Positions 1-4,944 of a stretch of 6,228 bases of DNA are shown here, one piece after another (positions within the stretch are counted from its first letter, which is position 1; each line of letters opens with the position of its first letter). Below the pieces are notes generated by a model. It ran no database searches, was not told the origin of the DNA, and worked only from the letters and a program-made list of their open reading frames with translations. The stretch lies in NCBI GenBank assembly GCA_947487595.1, contig CANKXJ010000047.1, forward strand, positions 1 to 6,228, given 5' to 3'. This DNA comes from Actinomycetota bacterium (GTDB taxonomy: Bacteria > Actinomycetota > Actinomycetes > Nanopelagicales > Nanopelagicaceae). The position numbers and the translations under genes are program-made.

Positions 1-180
1 GAAATGCAGCCAGGAGATCTTCTCTTCTACTCATACAAAGGAACTATCAGCACAATTCACCACATGAGTATTTATGCCGGCAATGGAATGATGTGGGAGG
101 CTCGATCAACGAAAAGTGGACTTCGTTTTTCTAATATTTACAGTGTCGAAGGCCTAATGCCATATGCCGGCCGAGTCTAG
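1..180 (+). CDS. NlpC/P60 family peptidoglycan endopeptidase, C-terminal fragment (5' end outside window)
   Basis: Frame 1 is open from the first base to a TAG stop and gives the last 59 residues of a protein whose start lies upstream of the window. The fragment has the typical end of an NlpC/P60 cysteine peptidase domain: a QPGDLLFY strand (residues 3-10 of the fragment), a His-His-Met-Ser-Ile-Tyr segment (20-25) carrying the catalytic His at 21, then Gly-Asn-Gly-Met-Met and a Trp-Glu-Ala. Glu33 lies 12 residues after His21, the spacing of the third catalytic residue in this family. A Glu there is as described for mycobacterial RipA (Cys-His-Glu); E. coli Spr has His. The catalytic Cys would be upstream and cannot be seen. 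Such enzymes cut the stem peptide of peptidoglycan outside the membrane and help with cell separation or wall remodelling. The protein ends right after the domain, so any other domains must be N-terminal. The family call is fairly sure; the exact substrate is not known. Confidence 0.85.
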   Translation, partial: EMQPGDLLFYSYKGTISTIHHMSIYAGNGMMWEARSTKSGLRFSNIYSVEGLMPYAGRV

Positions 181-203
181 AAGTATTACCAACTATCGAG
201 ATT

Positions 204-207
204 GAGG
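204..207 (+). promoter_or_regulatory. Shine-Dalgarno site of the secreted propeller gene
   Basis: GAGG followed by five A residues sits just before the ATG at 213, a workable ribosome-binding distance. It supports this ATG and suggests the gene can be translated from a transcript that continues from the NlpC/P60 gene 32 bases upstream. No convincing promoter hexamers were seen in the gap between the two genes. Confidence 0.6.
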
Positions 208-212
208 AAAAA

Positions 213-1034
213 ATGAAAAAGTCAGAGGCCAAGGGCTTGAGAGTCAGTTTTTCCGTCTTCGTTATTGTTGCGCTGATGCTGGTTGGAAATAGAGCAAGTG
301 CGGAAACTCTCGATTCTGTTCCACATATACATCATATAAAAGTTATAGAGAACAAAGTTTTTGTCTTGACTCATGAAGGCCTCTATGAGCTAGTTGGAAA
401 GAATAATATGAAGTTAGTTGGGAAAGAAAAGATTGACGTGATGGGGTTTACAACTCTAGGTAAGGAATTGTTTGCAAGTGGGCACCCAGCCGAAGGTTCC
501 AAAATGCCAAATCCAATAGGCCTGGTTAAATCTATTAATGGTGGCTTAACTTGGAAAGCTGTCTCTTTGGTTGGGAAAGTTGATTTCCACTTTTTAGAAG
601 GTGCCGGAAGTGATTTATACGGCTCAGATTCACAGAGTGGAAATTTAATGCACTCGCCGGATTCTGGAAAGACCTGGAAATATTTGGGAACAAATACCTT
701 CACGGATATTGCAGTTTCACCTGCGATGTCAGGAATGGCTATGGCAATCAAGAATTCTGAATTAATAGTGACTAAGAATGCATTTAAATCTACAACTAAG
801 ATGAAAAACAATCTTAAAATTACTCAAATTGAATGGCGTAAATCGGGACTCTATGCGGTGAGTGGTAAGACCCTCTTTAAGTCAACAAATTCCGGTAAAA
901 CCTGGACAGAGCTCAATACCTTTAAAGGAGCGCTAGGAATTCTCAGCGCAAGTGATCAGTTGATGCTGGTAACAGTTGGACCAGATATCTACACTTCCAC
1001 TAATTCTGGAGAGAGTTTCAAAAAGATTTCATAA
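213..1034 (+). CDS. Secreted Asp-box (BNR/sortilin-like) beta-propeller protein, resembling the F510_1955 'glycosylhydrolase' family
   Basis: This is a 273-residue exported protein. A basic start (MKK) is followed by a hydrophobic core at about residues 11-25 and an Ala-Ser-Ala at 28-30, so a signal peptidase I cut after Ala30 is likely. There is no lipobox Cys. The mature part holds four Asp-box repeats of the form S-x-(N/D)-x-G-x-(T/S)-(W/F): SINGGLTW 107-114, SPDSGKTW 148-155, STNSGKTW 224-231 and the weaker STNSGESF 262-269. These are the beta-hairpin turns of a sialidase- or sortilin-like propeller. The N-terminal half also carries the order HIHHI (38-42), THEGLY (53-58), MGF, SGHP (89-92), GLVKS and VDFH (123-126). 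From memory, this order matches proteins named F510_1955 family glycosylhydrolase. That name is a family label and I know of no proven sugar-cleaving activity, so no enzyme function is claimed. The protein probably works at the cell surface beside the upstream NlpC/P60 enzyme. The distant YCF48/photosystem assembly-factor fold is an alternative description of the same kind of repeat. Fold and export are well supported; function is unknown. Confidence 0.75.
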   Translation: MKKSEAKGLRVSFSVFVIVALMLVGNRASAETLDSVPHIHHIKVIENKVFVLTHEGLYELVGKNNMKLVGKEKIDVMGFTTLGKELFASGHPAEGSKMPNPIGLVKSINGGLTWKAVSLVGKVDFHFLEGAGSDLYGSDSQSGNLMHSPDSGKTWKYLGTNTFTDIAVSPAMSGMAMAIKNSELIVTKNAFKSTTKMKNNLKITQIEWRKSGLYAVSGKTLFKSTNSGKTWTELNTFKGALGILSASDQLMLVTVGPDIYTSTNSGESFKKIS

Positions 1035-1069
1035 TCCGACTTAGAGGACAGTTCTTGGTTTAAATAAGG

Positions 1070-1075
1070 TAATCT
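1070..1075 (+). promoter_or_regulatory. Candidate -10 element for leaderless expression of the SMR gene
   Basis: TAATCT fits the TAnnnT pattern of an actinobacterial -10 box. It ends seven bases before the ATG at 1083, so transcription would begin at or very near the A of the start codon. No Shine-Dalgarno sequence at a usual distance is seen; AAGG at 1066-1069 is 13 bases away. A partial -35 match, AGGACA at 1045-1050, lies 19 bases upstream. TAAGGT at 1065-1070 is a second possible hexamer. This is an inference from motif and spacing only. Confidence 0.4.
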
Positions 1076-1082
1076 AGACACT

Positions 1083-1406
1083 ATGGCCTGGTTCTTACTT
1101 TCAATCGCAATTGTTGCTGAAATTGCTGGAACGCTATTTCTCAAAGCTAGCGACGGACTGAGCAAGCTATGGCCCTCACTTGGAGTTGCCGTTGGTTATG
1201 TAATTGCCTTCTCACTCATGGCAATCTCACTTAAAAAGCTTGAAGTGGGCATTACCTATGCCGTTTGGTCTGGCGTGGGAATTATGGGAGCTGCCATAGG
1301 CGGTGTCATCTTCTTTGATCAGCATCTCTCTAAGTTAAACATCATAGGTATGGCAATCATCATTGTTGGTGTGGTGGTCATGAATCTGGGCGGAGCCGCT
1401 CACTAG
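1083..1406 (+). CDS. Small multidrug resistance (SMR) family exporter, Qac/EmrE subtype
   Basis: The product is 107 residues, the normal SMR length, with four hydrophobic helices at about 2-19, 32-50, 57-77 and 85-103. SMR proteins work as dual-topology dimers that exchange protons for cationic, often aromatic compounds. The essential membrane-embedded Glu is present as Glu13 in an AEIAGT context, equivalent to Glu14 of EmrE. Tyr59 and Trp62 in a TYAVWSGVG motif match the substrate-stacking residues Tyr60 and Trp63 of EmrE. The WSGVG form and the GLSKLWPS loop after helix 1 point to the Qac-type drug exporters rather than the guanidinium exporters (Gdx/SugE), which usually have WTGIG there. 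Only one SMR gene is present, so a homodimer is expected and not the paired heterodimer type. The start is fixed by the family length and by the -10-like box just upstream. The real substrate cannot be read from sequence. Confidence 0.92.
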   Translation: MAWFLLSIAIVAEIAGTLFLKASDGLSKLWPSLGVAVGYVIAFSLMAISLKKLEVGITYAVWSGVGIMGAAIGGVIFFDQHLSKLNIIGMAIIIVGVVVMNLGGAAH

Positions 1407-1419
1407 CTCTACGTTTTCT

Positions 1420-1433
1420 GCTTTGAGAAAAGC
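1420..1433 (+). terminator. Small hairpin between the SMR and MFS genes, possible weak terminator
   Basis: GCTTT at 1420-1424 and AAAGC at 1429-1433 can pair around a GAGA loop, followed by TTT. The stem is only five pairs with two G-C pairs, and the T run is short, so termination would be weak at best. It lies 13 bases after the SMR stop and overlaps the place where a -35 box of the next gene would be. It may be chance. Confidence 0.2.
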
Positions 1434-1442
1434 TTTCCAAGA

Positions 1443-1448
1443 TAGGCT
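1443..1448 (+). promoter_or_regulatory. Candidate -10 element for leaderless expression of the MFS gene
   Basis: TAGGCT matches TAnnnT and ends six bases before the ATG at 1455. There is no purine-rich ribosome-binding sequence at the right distance, so a leaderless transcript starting at the ATG is the simplest reading. No good -35 box is seen at 16-18 bases; TTGAGA at 1423-1428 is only 14 bases away. The position supports the ATG at 1455 over the in-frame ATG at 1470. Confidence 0.4.
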
Positions 1449-1454
1449 TAAGCA

Positions 1455-2642
1455 ATGTCGGTGCCCCTTATGACCAATCGTGAAGCGATTCGTATAGGGC
1501 TACCTATCTTCATCACGGCAATAAACATGCGGGCCGGGTTAACAATTATGAGCCCGCTCTATCCCATCCTTAAAGAGCAGTATCAACTGAGCTCTTTTCA
1601 GCTTTCCTTCTTAACTTCACTCTCTGTGCTCTGCTTTGCAGGAAGTGCTTTCTTAATGCCACTGGTGGGCAAAATTGGTGGAACTAATAAGGTCATTGCT
1701 TGGACTTTAACGGTTTTATCAGCAGCAATCTTTCTTCGCACCGTTGGTAATGTCCCAATGCTCTTTATTTCATCCATCACTGTTGGAATTGCAATTGCGG
1801 TATTGAATTTCTCTTTGCCAGTATGGGTGAAGGAGAACGCTCCAGATCATTCAGGGCTCTTAACTGGCATCTATATAACAATCATGGGCACCTTTGCAGC
1901 GATCTCTGTGGCGGTGGCAGTGCCATTAGCCGAGGCAACTTCATGGGGTTGGCGCTTATCGATGATTCCTTGGTTAGTTATCGGCGTGATTTCATCTGCA
2001 TGGTGGTTACTGCGGATTTCAAAGTCTCGTGAATCGGGGCATATGGAAGTGAGTCCAAAGTTCCACCGGGCTCTTTTTAAAAAACCAGGAGCCTGGAGCA
2101 TTGCAATCTTCTTTGGTCTGCAATCCATGCTTTTCTATGGCACAGCAACATGGCTACCAACTATCTTGGTTTCTAAGGGTTACACCCTTAGTCATGCCGG
2201 ATTAGTTGTCTCTATTACTGGTTTTCTCGGCTCTGCCATAGGTATTGCAGCTCCGCACTATGCATCCAAGTTAAAGAAGATGCGCGTGTTCTTATTCTTA
2301 ATGGGCTTAATGGTTACAGCTAGCTTTGCAGCGCTAATTTTTGATAGCGGTTGGCGATTAATAATCTGGCTTCTTATCTCAAATATTGGCCTCTCAGTTA
2401 CTTTCCCTCTTTCACTACTACTCACAGTCACACGCAGTATTGATGCGGGGGAGACCCGTTCTCTTTCAATCATGGCTCAATCCATCGGTTATCTCATGGC
2501 TGCCTTTGCACCTGGAATCGTTGGAGCGATCTTTGATTCAACCTTGAGTTGGGGTATTGCTTTGCTCGTGCCAGTTGCACTTGGAATAGCCCTTGCTGTG
2601 GTCGGCTACTTTGCAGGAAAAGCCGAAAAGATAGAGATTTAA
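1455..2642 (+). CDS. Major facilitator superfamily transporter, CynX/NimT type
   Basis: This is a 395-residue protein of alternating hydrophobic segments consistent with 12 membrane helices in two halves. The hydrophilic centre at about residues 187-212 (RISKSRESGHMEVSPK...) is the usual cytoplasmic loop between the halves. Features that recall the CynX/NimT branch (cyanate- and 2-nitroimidazole-transporter-like) are Asn-Met-Arg-Ala in helix 1 (24-27), a SPLYPILKEQYQLSS segment (33-47), LPVWVKENAPDHSGLLTGIY in the first half (121-140), the FFGLQSMLFY stretch opening the second half (219-228) and TATWLPTIL (230-238). Family members are variously annotated as exporters or uptake systems and the substrate here is unknown; no cyanase or nitrile gene lies nearby. 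Start choice: ATG 1455 follows a -10-like box closely, while ATG 1470 would remove only five residues. The 48-base gap behind the SMR gene with its own likely promoter argues for separate transcription. Function as a transporter is sure; the substrate class is not. Confidence 0.88.
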   Translation: MSVPLMTNREAIRIGLPIFITAINMRAGLTIMSPLYPILKEQYQLSSFQLSFLTSLSVLCFAGSAFLMPLVGKIGGTNKVIAWTLTVLSAAIFLRTVGNVPMLFISSITVGIAIAVLNFSLPVWVKENAPDHSGLLTGIYITIMGTFAAISVAVAVPLAEATSWGWRLSMIPWLVIGVISSAWWLLRISKSRESGHMEVSPKFHRALFKKPGAWSIAIFFGLQSMLFYGTATWLPTILVSKGYTLSHAGLVVSITGFLGSAIGIAAPHYASKLKKMRVFLFLMGLMVTASFAALIFDSGWRLIIWLLISNIGLSVTFPLSLLLTVTRSIDAGETRSLSIMAQSIGYLMAAFAPGIVGAIFDSTLSWGIALLVPVALGIALAVVGYFAGKAEKIEI

Positions 2643-2675
2643 GCCAGATAGAAAGCCTGTGCAGTTACCATTGTG

Positions 2676-2684
2676 TATTAATAA
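2676..2684 (+). promoter_or_regulatory. AT-rich -10 candidate upstream of uppP
   Basis: The nine bases TATTAATAA contain two overlapping -10-like hexamers (TATTAA, TAATAA) in the 54-base gap between the MFS stop and uppP. TTGTGT directly precedes it but is too close to be a -35 box, and none is clear further up. Transcription from here would begin around 2688-2692, leaving a very short leader that still contains the GAAAAGG ribosome-binding candidate. Confidence 0.25.
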
Positions 2685-2690
2685 GCGGAT

Positions 2691-2697
2691 GAAAAGG
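2691..2697 (+). promoter_or_regulatory. Ribosome-binding candidate that affects the uppP start choice
   Basis: GAAAAGG overlaps the GTG codon at 2697, so it could not serve that start, but it lies eight bases before an in-frame TTG at 2706, a standard spacing. Either the gene starts at TTG 2706 using this site, or it starts at GTG 2697 with a near-leaderless message and the match is chance. Confidence 0.4.
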
Positions 2698-3539
2698 TGT
2701 TCATTTTGTTTGAATCAATAGTTCTGGGGATTGTGCAGGGTCTTACAGAGTTTCTACCTATTTCATCGAGCGCACACCAGCGCATCGCAGGCGAGTTCTT
2801 TGGCAATGCCCAAGATCCAGGTGCCCGCTTCACGGCCATTACCCAGATTGGCACAGAGTTAGCTGTTCTGATCTTTTTTAGAAATGATATTAAGAACATT
2901 GTTTTAGCCTGGTTTAATCAAGCTGTTTTGCGCAAAGATCTAGCTACAGATCAAAAACCACTTGCTCGTATGGGTTGGTTAATCATTCTCGGCAGTCTTC
3001 CTATTGCCATTCTGGGTTATCTAGGTAGAGACGTGATTACTAATGATTTCCGCTCACTTTGGCTAATAGCTTCATCCTTAATCATCTTCGGTGTCATTCT
3101 TGGATTAGCAGATCACTATGGCAAAAAAGAAAGGGGCCTAAGTGAACTCAACGTTAAACACGGCATCCTTTATGGACTAGCCCAATCACTTGCATTGATT
3201 CCAGGTGTTTCTCGCTCTGGTGCAACGATTGCAATGGGTCGCTACCTCGGTTACACCCGCGAAGCTGCGCTGCGCTATTCATTTCTCTTAGCTCTGCCAG
3301 CAGTCTTTGGTAGTGGCTTTTATCAACTCAAAGATGCTTTTGGTTCAGATGCTTCTAATGTTTACACCCTGCCACAAACTTTTATAGCAACAGCCATTGC
3401 CTTTGTTGTTGGCTACGCCGTCATCGCCTGGTTACTTAAGTTTGTAACAACTAGATCCTTCATGCCATTCATCATCTACAGAATCGCACTTGGAACAATA
3501 GTGTTAGTGCTTCTGAGCACAGGAGTCATTAACCCATAA
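2697..3539 (+). CDS. uppP: Undecaprenyl-diphosphatase UppP (BacA family)
   Basis: The product is 280 residues, the usual family length. It is an integral membrane enzyme that removes a phosphate from undecaprenyl diphosphate, recycling the lipid carrier used for peptidoglycan and other wall polymers; extra copies give bacitracin tolerance. Both signature regions are intact: QGLTEFLPISSSAHQRI at 14-30, holding Glu18, the Ser cluster 23-25 and His27 (equivalent to E. coli BacA Glu21 and His30), and PGVSRSGATIAMGRYLGYTREAA at 169-191 with Arg173. Around eight hydrophobic segments follow the family pattern. SSSAH followed by x-R-I, in place of SSSGHL, is common in actinobacterial members. The position equivalent to E. 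coli Glu17 is Gln14, a frequent natural variant. GTG 2697 gives the longest reading; TTG 2706 would shorten the protein by three residues and has the better-spaced ribosome site. An ATG at 2689 is out of frame. It lies tail to tail with the tldD-pmbA operon, 22 bases apart. Confidence 0.95.
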   Translation: MFILFESIVLGIVQGLTEFLPISSSAHQRIAGEFFGNAQDPGARFTAITQIGTELAVLIFFRNDIKNIVLAWFNQAVLRKDLATDQKPLARMGWLIILGSLPIAILGYLGRDVITNDFRSLWLIASSLIIFGVILGLADHYGKKERGLSELNVKHGILYGLAQSLALIPGVSRSGATIAMGRYLGYTREAALRYSFLLALPAVFGSGFYQLKDAFGSDASNVYTLPQTFIATAIAFVVGYAVIAWLLKFVTTRSFMPFIIYRIALGTIVLVLLSTGVINP

Positions 3540-3550
3540 GTAGAGAACTA

Positions 3551-3580
3551 GGTGAGAAAGATTAACTTCCTGGGCTCACC
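3551..3580. terminator. Possible shared terminator hairpin between converging uppP and pmbA
   Basis: GGTGAG at 3551-3556 is the reverse complement of CTCACC at 3575-3580, with an 18-base gap. The inverted repeat covers the ends of both converging genes and could stall transcription from either side. The loop is long, the stem is six pairs and no T run follows on either strand, so the call is weak. Confidence 0.22.
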
Positions 3581-4944
3581 GTCGACATATTGAAATCTTT
3601 AATCACTAGCGGTGGAACGGCCATATTAGACATATCGCCAGCCCATTCACGTGGTTGCGTCCATTCAGAGGCACCAGCATGTGCGATGCGAGATAGGGCT
3701 GAAACCGGTGAATCATTCCAACGGAAGTTATTGGTTGCACCAACTACTTCGCCGCCCTTAACGTGATAAACACCGTCACGAGTTAAGCCGGTCAGAAGTA
3801 GTGAGTTGGGATCAACCATGCGGATATACCAGAAGGTTGTAAGAAGTAGTCCGTTATCAACTTTCTTGACTAGATCTTCCAGTGACCCACTTGCCCCATC
3901 AACGCTCATAACAAGGTTTTCACCGATTGGTGTGAAATCAAGGTTGGTGAGCTTTGCTGTTGCACGAGTTTGAATCAGAGATTGCAAGACGCCATCTTTG
4001 AGCCAGTCGACGCGCTTGATTGGTTGACCATTATCAAAGACTGATGAGAATGGTGAACTCACAGCAGTTGCTACGAAGTTAGATGCAGGAAGTTGCTTGA
4101 ACTCAGGATCACTAAAGAACTGCAGTGAAAGATTAGAGAGCTTCTCACCAATACGAGTTCCGCCACCCTTTTTAGAAAATACTGATTGACCTTCATGAGC
4201 ATCGCGAGCAGCTGATACCCACATCATGTAGGTGAAGAGATCTGCAACAGAGCCTGAAGGCATGATGGTGTCATAGCGTCCAGCAGGAAGATCTACTTTT
4301 GTGCCCTGCCAGGTTAAGCGCTGGCGAATCTGTGCATCGATGTTTGCAACAGAGACATCTTTAAAGTCACGAGTTTCAACACCGTTCCATGTGGAGCGAG
4401 AGCGATCGTGGGACTTTCCAGTCATCTCTACGCGACCAACTGGTGAATCCTTGCGCAAGCGCAACCCACCCTTTGATCCAACCCAGGTTGTTTCATTGGT
4501 GTGTTCGGAATATCCAAAGAGTTCAATTTTATCTGCCACTGAGCGAGAGAACATATCGCCTAACGCTGGAGCAAACGTTGAAAATACTTCAGGACCAGTT
4601 GGAACGTGAGCTGCTGACCAATCACCAATAGATACGTTTGTAGCAAGTGGTGCGTAGTCTTCAGCTGCACCTGATGCTTTTGCCGCAGCGATTGCCTCCT
4701 CCAGTAGCTTTGGAACATCTGCAAGGGAGACATCTGTGCGTGTTACACCACCAGATGCCATCCCACCTTCAACGGCCACGAAGGCAACAACAGTGACGCT
4801 GCGCTCTTGGATAACACCGTTCGTGGTTAGCGTGCTGCCAGCCCAACGTAGGTTAGCTTGGGTCTTATCGCGCACAACAACAATGCAGTCATCACATGTT
4901 GCAGCCGATGTGATCTTTTCAATTAGATCTTGAGCAGAAATCAT
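3562..4944 (-). CDS. pmbA: TldE/PmbA family protein, partner subunit of the TldD metalloprotease
   Basis: From the ATG at 4944 the protein has 460 residues, normal for the TldE/PmbA family. TldD and TldE form a heterodimeric cytoplasmic protease. In E. coli it matures microcin B17 and helps degrade CcdA; in general it digests unfolded peptides. This copy is read as the TldE side because the segment aligned with the metal site in TldD (residues 224-245, YDTIMPSGSVADLF...) has no HExxxH. The N-terminal domain (about 1-180) has the DCIVVVRDKTQANLRWAGSTL beginning typical of the family; the C-terminal domain carries LTGLTRDGVYHVKGGEVVGATNNFRWNDSPV (384-414). A longer open frame reaches 5004, but those 20 extra residues are a different-frame reading of the tldD end. 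The ATG at 4944 overlaps the tldD stop as ATGA and has GGAGG seven bases upstream, so it is the true start and translation is probably coupled. TldD/TldE homologues are themselves related, so family placement is sure and subunit assignment is nearly so. Confidence 0.93.
   Translation of the reverse strand: MISAQDLIEKITSAATCDDCIVVVRDKTQANLRWAGSTLTTNGVIQERSVTVVAFVAVEGGMASGGVTRTDVSLADVPKLLEEAIAAAKASGAAEDYAPLATNVSIGDWSAAHVPTGPEVFSTFAPALGDMFSRSVADKIELFGYSEHTNETTWVGSKGGLRLRKDSPVGRVEMTGKSHDRSRSTWNGVETRDFKDVSVANIDAQIRQRLTWQGTKVDLPAGRYDTIMPSGSVADLFTYMMWVSAARDAHEGQSVFSKKGGGTRIGEKLSNLSLQFFSDPEFKQLPASNFVATAVSSPFSSVFDNGQPIKRVDWLKDGVLQSLIQTRATAKLTNLDFTPIGENLVMSVDGASGSLEDLVKKVDNGLLLTTFWYIRMVDPNSLLLTGLTRDGVYHVKGGEVVGATNNFRWNDSPVSALSRIAHAGASEWTQPREWAGDMSNMAVPPLVIKDFNMSTVSPGS
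4941..4944 (-). other. ATGA stop-start overlap linking tldD and pmbA
   Basis: Read on the minus strand, the pmbA start ATG (4944-4942) shares two bases with the tldD stop TGA (4943-4941). Such overlaps usually mean that ribosomes finishing the first gene restart on the second, giving matched amounts of the two subunits. That suits a one-to-one heterodimer. Confidence 0.85.

Noticed and set aside
383..811. 142-codon open frame on the minus strand opposite the propeller gene
   Set aside because: It lies entirely inside a well-supported gene, has no recognisable domain and has no ribosome site worth noting; it is a shadow frame.
1598..2473. Short open frames within the MFS gene (1598-1780 minus, 1823-2032 plus, 1871-2128 minus, 2258-2473 minus)
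   Set aside because: They are shadows of a continuous 12-helix transporter frame with no independent support.
1083..2642. SMR and MFS genes as a drug-resistance island or mobile cassette
   Set aside because: No integrase, attC-like site, inverted repeats or composition jump is visible around them, and both look like ordinary chromosomal transporters.
4301..4933. Three plus-strand open frames opposite pmbA (4301-4609, 4389-4631, 4736-4933)
   Set aside because: They overlap each other and a strongly supported gene on the other strand, and their translations show no family features.
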